Shown: positions 24,432 to 33,160, numbered from the stretch's first letter. The stretch: DNA of 64,000 nucleotides from Burkholderiales bacterium (GCA_016223165.1 JACRPO010000009.1:1426001-1490000); one strand, 5' to 3'. The notes: generated by a model not told the origin, from the sequence alone. Program-made: numbers and translations.

Positions 24432-25421
24432 TCAGGCCGCTGTGCACGCGCGTTCAGCCAGCGACTCGCGCACGAAAGCCACGAGCGCCCGCGCGCTCGC
24501 CGGTGCCACCGTCCAGGGCAGCGTGATCGCCATCACCGCCTCGCCTTCGGGCACCGGCAGCCGCCAGCCGGGCAGCGCGTCGACGAGGGCGCCACGCGCC
24601 AAGTCGTCGGCCGCGCAGAAGTCCGGCGCGAAGACGATGCCGCCGCCGGCGCGCGCCACGGCCTGCAGGCTGCCCAGGTCGTCGGCCAGCATGGCCGGCT
24701 GGATGGTCAGCGTCGCGCGTGCATCGCCGGCCTCGGCGCGCCAGTGCAGCGTCGCCTCTTCGGTGGTCGGCGGGCCGAGCAGCAGGCAACGCTGGCCGGC
24801 GAGCGCGGCCGGGCCGGCCAGCGGCAGCCCCGGCCGCGGCGCGGCGTACGCGCGCACGACGTAGGACAGCACGGCCTGCGCGACGCAGTCTTCGGGGGGC
24901 CGCTCGGTCAGGCGGAAGGCGAGGTCGACATCCTCGCGCAGCAGGTCGATGCGCCGCGCCGTGAAGCGCATCTCGATGCGCAGGGCCGGATGGCGCGCCT
25001 GGAAGGCCGCCAGCAACGGCGCCAGCACCGTCTGGCCGAAGAGCGGTACGGAGGTCAGCCGCAGCGTGCCGGCGAGGGGTGCGTCCGCTCCGCCCGCCCC
25101 AGCCGCGGCGCCACGCGAGCGCAGGTCCCGCCGCGCCACCTCCGCCGCCTCGAGCACCGCGCGGGCGCGGCCCTGCAGCCGCCGGCCCGCCTCGGTGAGC
25201 CCGAGCGAGCGCGTGCTGCGCAGGAAGAGCGCCACGCCGGCCTGCCGCTCGACATGGGCGACTCGCCGGCTGATGGCGGCACGCGTCAGCCCGAGCTGGC
25301 GCGCCGCGGCCGCAAAGCTGCCCGACGCCGCCACACGCGCGAAGAACTCGAGCGCGCCGGCGTCGGGCAGGACCACCGGCGACACTTCGAGGGTAGTTCG
25401 GGCGCGCCTCGTCGACTTCAT
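24432..25421 (-). CDS. LysR family transcriptional regulator
   Basis: The track start is a TTG at 25463; ATG 25421 is better because GAGG lies 6 bases upstream. The 329-residue product has the N-terminal winged helix (ALEFFARVAASGSFAAAARQLGLTRAAISRRVAHVE) and a LysR effector domain (GTLRLTSVPLFGQTVLAPLL onward). It diverges from the alpha/beta hydrolase at 25533, and the gap holds a palindrome suited to a LysR dimer, so it probably controls that gene and itself. The effector is unknown. Confidence 0.88.
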   Translation of the reverse strand: MKSTRRARTTLEVSPVVLPDAGALEFFARVAASGSFAAAARQLGLTRAAISRRVAHVERQAGVALFLRSTRSLGLTEAGRRLQGRARAVLEAAEVARRDLRSRGAAAGAGGADAPLAGTLRLTSVPLFGQTVLAPLLAAFQARHPALRIEMRFTARRIDLLREDVDLAFRLTERPPEDCVAQAVLSYVVRAYAAPRPGLPLAGPAALAGQRCLLLGPPTTEEATLHWRAEAGDARATLTIQPAMLADDLGSLQAVARAGGGIVFAPDFCAADDLARGALVDALPGWRLPVPEGEAVMAITLPWTVAPASARALVAFVRESLAERACTAA

Positions 25422-25428
25422 CGCCAAC

Positions 25429-25460
25429 CTCGTCGTAAAGCTCGTCGTCGACCTCGTCGT
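25429..25460 (-). repeat. Three 12-bp-spaced CTCGTCGT repeats in the LysR leader
   Basis: CTCGTCGT occurs at 25429, 25441 and 25453, exactly 12 bases apart, directly upstream of the LysR start. The first copy includes the Shine-Dalgarno complement. A slippage origin or a translational control element are both possible. Confidence 0.5.
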
Positions 25461-25498
25461 CAATGCTTCATCGACAAAGAGTCAATCGATGCGAGTCT

Positions 25499-25517
25499 AG
25501 TCAACTCCTGCTTGACT
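25499..25517. promoter_or_regulatory. Palindromic LysR operator candidate
   Basis: AGTCAA-CTCCTGC-TTGACT is a perfect 6-7-6 inverted repeat in the LysR/hydrolase divergent gap. A further AGTCAA lies at 25480-25485, 19 bases (about two helical turns) upstream, the kind of second half-site LysR proteins use for activation. Confidence 0.55.
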
Positions 25518-25532
25518 TCCTACATTGCCGGC

Positions 25533-26510
25533 ATGAGCACCACGACCTTCGACACCTCCTCCGTCACCGCGGCTGCCGGCTCGCGCAGTGGCTCGGCAGG
25601 CGACCGCGACGTGCTGGTCGCCGACGACGGCCGCCATCTCGCAGCCACCTGGGCCGAGCCGGCTGCCGGCGCCGTGCGCGCCGTGGCCGTCATCAGCTCG
25701 GCCGCGGGCGTGCCCCGCGGCTATTACCGGGCCTTTGCCGGCTGGCTGGCCGAGCGCGGCTACGCCACGTTGACCTACGACTACCGCGGCATCGGCGGCT
25801 CGCGCCGCGGCCCGCCCGAGGCCCTGCGCGGCGACCCGGCGTCGATGCGCGACTGGGCGACGCTGGACATGAGCGCTGCGCTCGCCGCCGCCGAGGCACG
25901 GCGCTCGACGCAGGGCCTGCCGCTGCTGCTCGTCGGCCACAGCTTCGGCGGCAACTGCATCGCCTTCGCGCGTGGCGTCGAGCGTGCCGATGCCCTGTTG
26001 ACGGTCGGCTCGCAGCTCGGTGAACCCCGGCTGTACCCGGGCATTCACGGTGTCGTCGCCAAGGTGTTCTTCCGCGCCTGGCTGCCCGCCGTGCTCAACC
26101 TCGCCGGCCACCTGCCGGGCTGGGCCCTCGGGCCCGGCGCGCAGCCGTTGCCGCCGGCCGTGGCACGCCAGTGGGCGCACTGGTCGCGGCTGCGCGGCTG
26201 GGCCTACGCCGACCCGCACATGCAGGCGCACCGGGCCGCCTCGGCCGTGGTGGCGCCGGTGCACCTGTGGGACGTGGCCGACGACCTCTGGTACGCGCCG
26301 GCGCCGGCGGTGAATGCGCTGGCGGCGCAGTTCCGCAACGCCGCGGTCAGGCGCCACTCCTTGCGCCCAGCCGAGGTGGGCGCGAAGCGGCTCGGGCACT
26401 TCGGCGCCTTCAGGCGCACACCGGGGCCGACGCTGTGGCGCCGGCTGCTGGCACCGATCGAAGCGGCCAGCCCTGCGCTTCGCCATGCCGGCCTGGCGCC
26501 GCTGGGCTGA
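25533..26510 (+). CDS. Alpha/beta hydrolase controlled by the divergent LysR gene
   Basis: The real start is ATG 25533 (the track ORF begins in an upstream shadow). The 325-residue product has the Ser hydrolase elbow GHSFGG (Ser137), an oxyanion-type SSAAGVPRGYYR segment, YDYRGIGGSRRG and a C-terminal His in RLGHFGAF. It is a cytoplasmic esterase or lipase-like enzyme of unknown substrate. The stop at 26510 abuts the M16 peptidase stop at 26511 (convergent, no gap). Confidence 0.82.
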   Translation: MSTTTFDTSSVTAAAGSRSGSAGDRDVLVADDGRHLAATWAEPAAGAVRAVAVISSAAGVPRGYYRAFAGWLAERGYATLTYDYRGIGGSRRGPPEALRGDPASMRDWATLDMSAALAAAEARRSTQGLPLLLVGHSFGGNCIAFARGVERADALLTVGSQLGEPRLYPGIHGVVAKVFFRAWLPAVLNLAGHLPGWALGPGAQPLPPAVARQWAHWSRLRGWAYADPHMQAHRAASAVVAPVHLWDVADDLWYAPAPAVNALAAQFRNAAVRRHSLRPAEVGAKRLGHFGAFRRTPGPTLWRRLLAPIEAASPALRHAGLAPLG

Positions 26511-27803
26511 TCAGCCCAGCGATGCGTCGAGCGCCTTCCGGAGCCTGTCGCGCATGCCCCGCGCGACGGCGCCGGTGAGCGCCAGTGCCGGCGGATGGCG
26601 CAGCAGGCGCTCGAAGAACGCGCTCACGTCCGCGGCACTCACCGCGTGCAGGCGCGCCAGGCGCTCGGCCTCGGGCCGCAGGGCCCGGGTCGCCATCCAG
26701 TCGAGGGCCAGGTCCTCGAGCCAGCGCAAGCCGCGCTCCTGTGCGCGCAGCGAGCGCACCGCAAGCTGCTGGCGCGCCCGCTCCAGGTCGGCCGGGTCGG
26801 CGTGCCGTGCATGCTCGTGCAGCAGCCCCATCACCTCGCGCAGCAGCGGCACGGCATCGTCCGCGGCCATGCTCGCCTCGATGACGAACTGCCCGCACAT
26901 GTCCAGCACGTCGGCGGAGCAGGCCGTGTAGTAGGCGAGGCCTCGCCGCTCGCGCACGCGGTCCAGCAGCGGCGAACTCATGCCTTCGCCGAGAAGCGCC
27001 GCGGCGACCGTGGCCACCGGATCGTCGGCGCGCCGTGGCGGCACCGGGAAGCCGAACACCAGGTGCGACTGGCTCGAGCCCTCCAGCGCACGCGTCAGCG
27101 CTTCGCCGCGCCACGGCGGCTCGTCCACGGGCGCCACGGCGCCCGCGGGCATCGCCGCGAAGGCGCGCTCGGCTTCGCGCTGCATCTCTTCGGGTCGCAC
27201 GGCACCTACGACGCCGACGACGACGTTGCCGGCGAGATAGCCCGCGGCCCGGTGCGCCACCAGATCGTCGCGCGTGAAGTGCTCGAGGTTGCGGCGCGTG
27301 CCCATCACCGGCTGCGCCGCGGGGTGCAGGCCGAACGACGCCTTGTCGAAGAGCTTGAAGGCGGTGGAGACGGGATCGTCCTCGTCCTCCGCGAACTCCT
27401 GCAGCAGCACCTGGCGCTCGCGCTCGAGTTCGTCGGCGGGCAGGCTCGGGTGCAGCACGATCTCGGCCAGCATCTGCAGCATGCGCCCGGCATGCTGCGG
27501 CAGCCCGCGCATGTAGAAGGCGGTGTGATCCTTGTCGGTGTGCGCGTTGACCTCCGCACCCAGGCGCTCGGCCTCGAGGTTGACCTGGCGCGCGTCGCGC
27601 ACGCGCCGGCCCGCCGGGCCCTCGACCGCCGTGCCCTTGAACGCCATGTGCTCGAGCACATGGCCGATGCCGTTGGTGCGCGCGCTCTCGTGCGCGCTGC
27701 CCCAGCGCACGAAGACGGCGACGCTGCAGGTGCCGGCATGCGGCGCGCAGCCGACCAGCAGGCGTACGCCACCGGGCAACACCATCGAATGAGGCTCGAT
27801 CAT
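26511..27803 (-). CDS. M16 family zinc peptidase
   Basis: The start is ATG 27803; the track start at 27980 lies inside the upstream gene. The 430-residue product has the inverted zinc motif HVLEH (His48, Glu51, His52), with the third zinc ligand Glu near residues 127-129 (ELERERQ), spaced as in the family. The second half is an M16 C-terminal domain (SPLLDRVRERRGLAYYT). At 430 residues it is a single-chain two-domain form, like mitochondrial-processing-peptidase subunits and bacterial PqqL/YmxG types. No signal peptide is seen. It overlaps the membrane protein gene upstream by 4 bases. Confidence 0.88.
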   Translation of the reverse strand: MIEPHSMVLPGGVRLLVGCAPHAGTCSVAVFVRWGSAHESARTNGIGHVLEHMAFKGTAVEGPAGRRVRDARQVNLEAERLGAEVNAHTDKDHTAFYMRGLPQHAGRMLQMLAEIVLHPSLPADELERERQVLLQEFAEDEDDPVSTAFKLFDKASFGLHPAAQPVMGTRRNLEHFTRDDLVAHRAAGYLAGNVVVGVVGAVRPEEMQREAERAFAAMPAGAVAPVDEPPWRGEALTRALEGSSQSHLVFGFPVPPRRADDPVATVAAALLGEGMSSPLLDRVRERRGLAYYTACSADVLDMCGQFVIEASMAADDAVPLLREVMGLLHEHARHADPADLERARQQLAVRSLRAQERGLRWLEDLALDWMATRALRPEAERLARLHAVSAADVSAFFERLLRHPPALALTGAVARGMRDRLRKALDASLG

Positions 27804-28375
27804 CCGGGCAGCAAGTCGAGCGGCACCACCGCCGGCAGATAGCGCCGCGGCCAGTGGCGGCGCATGTGGCGCCAGATCAGGAGGCCGGGCGGCACCAGCG
27901 GCAGCAGCGTCAACGCGAGCCACCCTTCGAGGGTGCCGGAAAACAGCACGGCGATGCCGAACAGCATCAGCAGCGTCCACACCGCCATGACGAAGACGAG
28001 GGCGACCTGCCCCGTCAAGGTGCTGCCGGCCCGAAAGCGGATCGAGGCCGCATGCGGCACGAGCGCCGCATGCAGCGCCAGCGCGAAGTCGCGGTAGCTG
28101 GCGGCTCGGTCCTCGAGCTGGCCGAAGCCGCGGAAGTGCACGCTGCTCACGCGCAGGCGCGGGCCATGCGCCGGGTAGAGGTCGAGCAAGCCGATGCTGG
28201 CCACGCCCATGCCGGGTGGGTTGCGCAACTGCACGCGCCGCAGCTGCGAAAATTCGATGCGGCCGCGCGCACCGCCAGGCTCGCTCCAGGTCACGGCGTC
28301 GGGCTGCACGCAGCAGCTGCGCTCGGCCGCCCAGATGTGCGTGCTGAAGCTGTGGCAGACCGGCGCCGTCACCAC
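27800..28375 (-). CDS. Membrane protein of unknown function
   Basis: The start is taken as GTG 28375. The 191-residue product has a soluble N-terminal part of about 110 residues (a beta-rich pattern, RIEFSQLRRVQLRNPPG, reminiscent of PH-like domains) and two membrane helices at about 120-170 (VALVFVMAVWTLLMLFGIAVLFSG and LALTLLPLVPPGLLIW). No family is recognised. It sits between senC and the M16 peptidase on the same strand and overlaps the peptidase start, so it may share the sen transcript. Confidence 0.65.
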   Translation of the reverse strand: MVTAPVCHSFSTHIWAAERSCCVQPDAVTWSEPGGARGRIEFSQLRRVQLRNPPGMGVASIGLLDLYPAHGPRLRVSSVHFRGFGQLEDRAASYRDFALALHAALVPHAASIRFRAGSTLTGQVALVFVMAVWTLLMLFGIAVLFSGTLEGWLALTLLPLVPPGLLIWRHMRRHWPRRYLPAVVPLDLLPG

Positions 28376-28424
28376 CGTCTCAGGGCCGGTGACGGTATGA
28401 ATCGTGCGTGCGCCTCTTCGCGCC

Positions 28425-28487
28425 CTGCACGCCCTGCACGCCCTGCACGCTCTGCACGCTCTGCACGCTCTGCACGCTCTGCACGCT
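28425..28487 (+). repeat. 9-bp tandem repeat, seven copies
   Basis: Seven uninterrupted units of CTGCACGCC or CTGCACGCT lie between senC and the membrane protein gene; the first two end in C and the last five in T. The array lies outside both coding frames. Its perfection suggests recent slippage. Confidence 0.9.
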
Positions 28488-28526
28488 CGTTACGCGCTTC
28501 ACGGGCCGCACGCGCTTCACGCGTTC

Positions 28527-29639
28527 TCAGGCCACCACCCTGAGCCCGGGCTTGTCGGCAGGCTGAACGCGCCCGACCACCGCCGCCTGCTCGAAACCGT
28601 GGCGGCGGAAGATGCCCAGCACCGCGTCCACGGTCGCCGCCTCGCAGGCGACGAGCAGCCCGCCACTCGTCTGCGGGTCGGTGAGCAGGGCCTTGTCCTC
28701 GGCCGCGAAGCCTGAGGGCAGCGTCACCTCGGCACCGTAGCCGATCCAGTTGCGCGCCGAGGCGCCGGTGACGAACCCCTGCGCCGCCAGCACCCGCACG
28801 CCCCCCAGTTGCGGCACCGCGGCCCAGTCGATCTGCACTTCGCAGCGCGCGCCGCGCGCCATCTCGAGCGCGTGCCCCGCGAGGCCGAAACCGGTCACGT
28901 CGGTGAGCGCGTGCACGCCCGGCAGCTCGGCCAGCTCGGGCCCGGGCGTGTTGAGCTTGGTCGTGTTGGCGATCATCTGCGCATAGCCGGCCTCGCCGAG
29001 CTTCTCCTTCTTCAGCGCCGCGCTCATCACGCCCACGCCGATCGGCTTGCCGAGCACCAGCATGTCGCCGGCGCGCGCATCGGCATTGCGCTTGACGCGC
29101 CTGGGGTGCACGAGGCCAAGCGCGACGAGGCCGTAGATCGCCTCCACCGAATCGATCGTGTGGCCGCCCGCCACCGGGATGCCCGCGGCCCGGCACACCG
29201 AGGTGCCACCCTCGAGGATGCGGCCGATGGTGGCGGTGGACAGCACGTTGATCGGCATGCCCACGAGCGCCAGCGCGAGGATCGGCCGCCCGCCCATCGC
29301 ATAGACGTCGCTGATGGCGTTGGTGGCGGCGATGCGCCCGAAGTCGAACGGGTCGTCGACGATGGGCATGAAGAAGTCGGTGGTGGCGATGAGCGCCTGC
29401 TCGTCGTTGAGCTGGTAGACGGCAGCGTCGTCGGCGGTCTCGATGCCGACCAGCAGTTCCTTCGGCACAGGCATCGCCGCCGTGCCCTTCAGGATCTCGG
29501 AGAGCACGCCCGGGGCGATCTTGCAGCCGCAGCCGCCGCCGTGCGAGAGCGAGGTGAGGCGGGGCTCGGCGGCCAGCGCGGCGGCCGTGCCCGAGGCCGT
29601 GGTCGCGGCCATCGTTGCGGTCTTCTCGGGGGCATTCAT
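28527..29639 (-). CDS. senC: Selenophosphate synthase (SelD type, SenC of the selenoneine cluster)
   Basis: From ATG 29639 the product is 370 residues. The catalytic motif GGGCGCK places Cys37 and Lys40 like Cys17 and Lys20 of E. coli SelD. Other SelD features follow: TTDFFMPIVDDPFDFGRIAATNAISDVYAMGG and GGHTIDS. It makes selenophosphate from selenide and ATP. It overlaps senB by 4 bases (ATGA), so its product is probably handed to the selenosugar synthase. In Variovorax the homologous gene is senC; the same enzyme could also feed other selenium uses. Confidence 0.93.
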   Translation of the reverse strand: MNAPEKTATMAATTASGTAAALAAEPRLTSLSHGGGCGCKIAPGVLSEILKGTAAMPVPKELLVGIETADDAAVYQLNDEQALIATTDFFMPIVDDPFDFGRIAATNAISDVYAMGGRPILALALVGMPINVLSTATIGRILEGGTSVCRAAGIPVAGGHTIDSVEAIYGLVALGLVHPRRVKRNADARAGDMLVLGKPIGVGVMSAALKKEKLGEAGYAQMIANTTKLNTPGPELAELPGVHALTDVTGFGLAGHALEMARGARCEVQIDWAAVPQLGGVRVLAAQGFVTGASARNWIGYGAEVTLPSGFAAEDKALLTDPQTSGGLLVACEAATVDAVLGIFRRHGFEQAAVVGRVQPADKPGLRVVA

Positions 29640-30700
29640 CGGGCATCTCCAGCGGCAAGGGTCACGGGCGGTCCAGGCGGTCCAGGCGGTCTTCCAGGGT
29701 TCGCGGCGAGCAGCGCGCGCACCAGCCGGTGCAATGTCGCCGCTTCCGCCTCGGGGGCAAACAGCGGCGCGCGGCGCTGAATCTGGCGCACGAGGGCCGG
29801 CAGCATAGCCGCCTCGTCGCGGGCGCGCTCGAGCAGGGCTGCCAGCGCGCCGTCGTCGCCGACGGCGAAGTAGCCGCCGTAGTCGGCGCCGAGCAAGCCG
29901 ACGTTGCCGTCCATGCGCGAGGCGAGCACCGGCGTGCCCGATCGCACGGCCTCGATCACCACCTGCGCGCCGCCCTCCATCACGCTCGGGTGCACGAGCA
30001 CGTGCGCGGCCTGGATGCGCCGGCGCGCCTCGCCGTGCGGCCGCGCACCGAGCCAGCGGTAGGCGGGCGTGGCCGCCATCAGCGCGCGCGCCTCGTCGGC
30101 GAGTGCCGCATCGAGCCCGTCGCCGATGTGGTCGAAGCGCAGGTCGGCGCGCTGCGCCAGGCGCCGGATGGCGCGGAACCAGGTCGCCGGATCCTTCTCG
30201 CCGCGCAGGTGCCCGACCATCAGCGCGCGCAGGAAGCGGCGCGGCTTCGCGGCCACCGGCTGGCGCGCGCTGCACGACTGCAGCACGACCTCGCAGCGGC
30301 CGCGGTACACCTCGGGCAGGCGGGCAGCGCCGAGCTCGTTGAGCACGACCAGGCGGTCGGCCAGCGCCAGCGAACGCTGCGCATCGGCATCGCTGTCGAT
30401 GTCGCGGTAGAGGTCGGTGCCGGTCAGCGCCAGCAGCAGCGGCGCATGCGCGGTGGCATGCGCGCGCGCATGCGGGTGGGCCCGCCAAGCGGCGATCGAA
30501 GCGGCCGAGCGACGCGCATGCAGCGCGATCATCAAGTCATCGCCGGAAGCCGCGGCATCAGCCGCGCGCCAATGCTGCGTCAGCCGCACGCGGTAAGCTG
30601 GCGCCAGCATGTTGGCCCAGCGCCGCGCCGTCCGCCAGTTGCCGTTGTTGGCATCGGCGAGCGCAGGCGTGACGATGACGACTTGGGGTTCTCGATGCAC
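29636..30700 (-). CDS. senB: Selenosugar synthase SenB (family glycosyltransferase)
   Basis: This 354-residue GT-B glycosyltransferase-like protein starts at GTG 30700, the only start before an in-frame stop at 30731. It has VVIVTPALADANNGNWRTARRW at the N-terminus, typical of the SenB family, then VGHLRGEKDPATWF and the C-terminal VHPSVMEGGAQVVIEA. SenB joins selenophosphate and a UDP-sugar to make a selenosugar. It is followed by the SelD-type gene with a 4-base overlap and diverges from senA. Confidence 0.9.
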   Translation of the reverse strand: MHREPQVVIVTPALADANNGNWRTARRWANMLAPAYRVRLTQHWRAADAAASGDDLMIALHARRSAASIAAWRAHPHARAHATAHAPLLLALTGTDLYRDIDSDADAQRSLALADRLVVLNELGAARLPEVYRGRCEVVLQSCSARQPVAAKPRRFLRALMVGHLRGEKDPATWFRAIRRLAQRADLRFDHIGDGLDAALADEARALMAATPAYRWLGARPHGEARRRIQAAHVLVHPSVMEGGAQVVIEAVRSGTPVLASRMDGNVGLLGADYGGYFAVGDDGALAALLERARDEAAMLPALVRQIQRRAPLFAPEAEAATLHRLVRALLAANPGRPPGPPGPPVTLAAGDAR

Positions 30701-30732
30701 GACGATCGCAGCTTGGTGGCGTTGGAGGTGTC

Positions 30733-30737
30733 AGAGG
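30733..30737 (+). promoter_or_regulatory. Ribosome binding site favouring senA start at 30743
   Basis: AGAGG lies 5 bases before ATG 30743. The earlier in-frame ATG at 30695 would overlap the senB start codon on the other strand. Confidence 0.5.
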
Positions 30738-30742
30738 CGGCG

Positions 30743-31957
30743 ATGCCGGCCGAGGCGCGGCACGCCCGCGAAAGCGGCGCCGAAGTCCTGGCCGGCGCGC
30801 TGCGCGCGAGCCGCGCCGACACCCTCGCCACCTTCGCGGCCTACGAAGCGGCGCTGCCCGGCCTGGCGGTGCCGCTGCGCACCGAGCTCAATCCACCGCT
30901 GTGGGAGCTCGGCCACATCGGCTGGTTCCAGGAATACTGGATTGGCCGCAACACGGTGCGCGGCGACGGCCACCGTGCCGACCCCGAAGCCCGCCGCCAC
31001 GCGCCGCGGCGCGCCGGGGCCGACGCGCTCTACAACTCGAGCCGCGTGCCGCACGACTCGCGCTGGTCGCTGCCGCTGCCCGACGCGCAGGCCACGCGCG
31101 CCGACCTGGCGGCGCAGCAGGCGCAGTCGCTGCGCCTGCTCGAAGACCTGTCCGACGACGACGCCGCGCTCTACTTCCATCGCCTTGCGCTGCTGCACGA
31201 GGACATGCACCACGAGGCGGCGCTGTACATGGCTCGAGGCCTCGATATCGCCGTGACCGATCCGCGCTGGCAAGCGCGCCCGCTGCCCGAACCCGGGGCG
31301 CAGCTCGCGTTCGACGCTGCGCCCTGGTCGCTCGGCGCGGCGCATCCCGGCGGATTCGCGTTCGACAACGAAGTCGGCCATCTCGAGGTCCGCACGGCCG
31401 GCTTCCGCATCGACGCGCAGGTCGTGCGCTGGGCCGAGTACCTGCCCTTCGTCGAGGCCGGCGGCTACGACGAACCCCGCTTCTGGAGCCCGGCGGGCTG
31501 GGCGTGGCGCGAGAAGCAGGGGGCATCGAGCCCGCGCTATCTGCAGCGGGCGCAGGGTGAAGGCCACGGCTGGCAATGCCGCCACCACGGCCGATGGACA
31601 CCGCTGGATCCGCGTCTTGCCGCGTGCCACCTCACGCAGCACGAAGCCGAGGCCTGGTGCCGCTGGGCCGGCCGCCGCCTGCCGAGCGAAGCCGAGTGGG
31701 AGCGGGCCGCACTCACGCGCCCCGAGGCGTTTGCATGGGGCGAGGCGTGGGAATGGACGGCCACGCCGTTCCAGCCCTTTGCGGGCTTCGAGCCGCACCC
31801 CTACCGCGACTACTCGGTACCCTGGTTCGACGGCCGGCATGTCCTGCGCGGTGCCTCGTTCATGACGCAGCCGCGCATGAAGCACCCGCGCTACCGCAAC
31901 TTCTTCCAGGCGCATCGCAACGACGTGCCCGCAGGCTTTCGCACCTGCGCCGCCTGA
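30743..31957 (+). CDS. senA: Selenoneine synthase SenA (EgtB-like iron oxygenase)
   Basis: The product is 404 residues from ATG 30743 (420 from ATG 30695). The N-terminal DinB-like half carries iron-ligand His residues in ELGHIGWFQEYW and the pair HEDMHHE. The C-terminal FGE-sulfatase domain contains RLPSEAEWERA, GEAWEWTATPFQPF and a GFRTC end. SenA joins the selenosugar to hercynine through an oxidative C-Se bond, in place of the C-S bond made by EgtB. Identification as SenA rests on neighbouring senB/senC plus this architecture. It converges on egtD, which makes hercynine. Confidence 0.9.
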   Translation: MPAEARHARESGAEVLAGALRASRADTLATFAAYEAALPGLAVPLRTELNPPLWELGHIGWFQEYWIGRNTVRGDGHRADPEARRHAPRRAGADALYNSSRVPHDSRWSLPLPDAQATRADLAAQQAQSLRLLEDLSDDDAALYFHRLALLHEDMHHEAALYMARGLDIAVTDPRWQARPLPEPGAQLAFDAAPWSLGAAHPGGFAFDNEVGHLEVRTAGFRIDAQVVRWAEYLPFVEAGGYDEPRFWSPAGWAWREKQGASSPRYLQRAQGEGHGWQCRHHGRWTPLDPRLAACHLTQHEAEAWCRWAGRRLPSEAEWERAALTRPEAFAWGEAWEWTATPFQPFAGFEPHPYRDYSVPWFDGRHVLRGASFMTQPRMKHPRYRNFFQAHRNDVPAGFRTCAA

Positions 31958-32033
31958 CCGCCGCCGCGTCATCTGCCGCGTCATCTGCCGCGGCACCTGT
32001 AAGGTCGGCCGTCGCTCGTGCGACCGAGCCTGC

Positions 32034-32062
32034 CACGGCCCCGGCCCACCCGGCCGGCCGTG
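32034..32062. terminator. Hairpin in the senA/egtD convergent gap
   Basis: CACGGCC (32034-32040) pairs with GGCCGTG (32056-32062), with CCGG/CCGG pairing inside. It is symmetric enough to act on both strands in this 126-base convergent gap. No T-run is present. Confidence 0.45.
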
Positions 32063-32083
32063 CCGCCTCGCGCCATGCCCCCA

Positions 32084-33076
32084 TCACGCCCGTGCCACGA
32101 AGACGCCGAACCAGGCTTGCGCATCGGCAAAGCGCCGCACGGCGCCGTAGCCTGCCTCGCGCAGCAGCGCCTCGAAGTCCGCGGGCTGCCACTTGTACGA
32201 GTTCTCGGTGTGGATGCGCTCGCCGGCCGCGAAGCGGCGCTCGCCGCCGCGCCAGCGCACGGTGAGCGGCTGCCGCGCCTCGAGGTGCATCTCGATGCGG
32301 GAGTGCTGCGTATCGAAGCGGGCCACATGACGCCACTGCCGCAGGTCGAAATCCGCGCCGAGCAGCCCGTTCAGCCTGCGCAGCAGGTTGAGGTTGAACG
32401 CGGCCGTGACACCGAGCGCATCGTCGTAGGCCGCCTCGAGCACACGCGCGTCCTTCACCAGGTCGGCACCGATGACGAGGCCGCCGCTGCCCTTGCCCTG
32501 CGTGGCCAGCGCGCGCGCTTCGCGCAGCAGGCGCAGCGCCTCGGCCGGCGCGAAGTTGCCGATGCTCGAGCCGGGATAGAAGACGAGCGTGCCCGCATCG
32601 GCCGCATCGCCCGCGTGCGCGAGTTCGGCCGGCAGCGCCAGGCGCGCCGAGAAATCCTGGCCGACGCCGACGAGCTCCATCGCCGGATGCTCGCGCTGCA
32701 GCCCGGCCAGCGCCTCGCGCAGGTAGTCCACCGAGATGTCGACGGCGACATAGCGGCGCGGCGCCAGCGAGGCAAACAGGCGCGCCGCCTTCGCGCAACT
32801 GCCGGCACCGAGGTCCACCAGCACCGGCGCCGGCCCGCTGCACGACAGCGCCGCATCGGCGATGGCCGCGCCCTCGGCCGCGAAGATGCCCGCCTCCGTG
32901 CGCGTTGGGTAGTACTCGTCGAGCTCGGTGATGGCGTCGAACAGGCGCGAGCCGAGCGCGTCGTAGAAGAACTTCGGCGACACCGCGGCGGCGGCGGCCC
33001 TCAAGCCGGCCTCGGCCTCGGTGGCCAGCGCCGGCCCGGACAACGACTGCAGCTGGAAGAAAAGCGGTGTCTTCAT
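32084..33076 (-). CDS. egtD: L-histidine N-alpha-methyltransferase EgtD
   Basis: From ATG 33076 the product is 330 residues, as expected for EgtD. It has the SAM-binding motif VDLGAGSCAKAARLF, the KFFYDALGSRLFDAITELDEYYPTR substrate segment, FYPGSSIGNF and HTENSYKW near the C-terminus. EgtD trimethylates histidine to hercynine, the acceptor for EgtB in ergothioneine synthesis and for SenA in selenoneine synthesis. No egtB other than the senA-type gene is seen in the window, so here it probably feeds senA. Confidence 0.93.
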   Translation of the reverse strand: MKTPLFFQLQSLSGPALATEAEAGLRAAAAAVSPKFFYDALGSRLFDAITELDEYYPTRTEAGIFAAEGAAIADAALSCSGPAPVLVDLGAGSCAKAARLFASLAPRRYVAVDISVDYLREALAGLQREHPAMELVGVGQDFSARLALPAELAHAGDAADAGTLVFYPGSSIGNFAPAEALRLLREARALATQGKGSGGLVIGADLVKDARVLEAAYDDALGVTAAFNLNLLRRLNGLLGADFDLRQWRHVARFDTQHSRIEMHLEARQPLTVRWRGGERRFAAGERIHTENSYKWQPADFEALLREAGYGAVRRFADAQAWFGVFVARA

Positions 33077-33160
33077 CGTATCGTCCGGGTGGGATGGATC
33101 AGCGCGCCTGGCCGCCCCGAGGGCGAACACCGGAGGGCGCAGCCCGAAGGGAGTCGAGTG

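Noticed and set aside
28425-28487. A CRISPR array
   Set aside because: The 9-bp units have no spacers and no cas genes are present; it is a simple tandem repeat.
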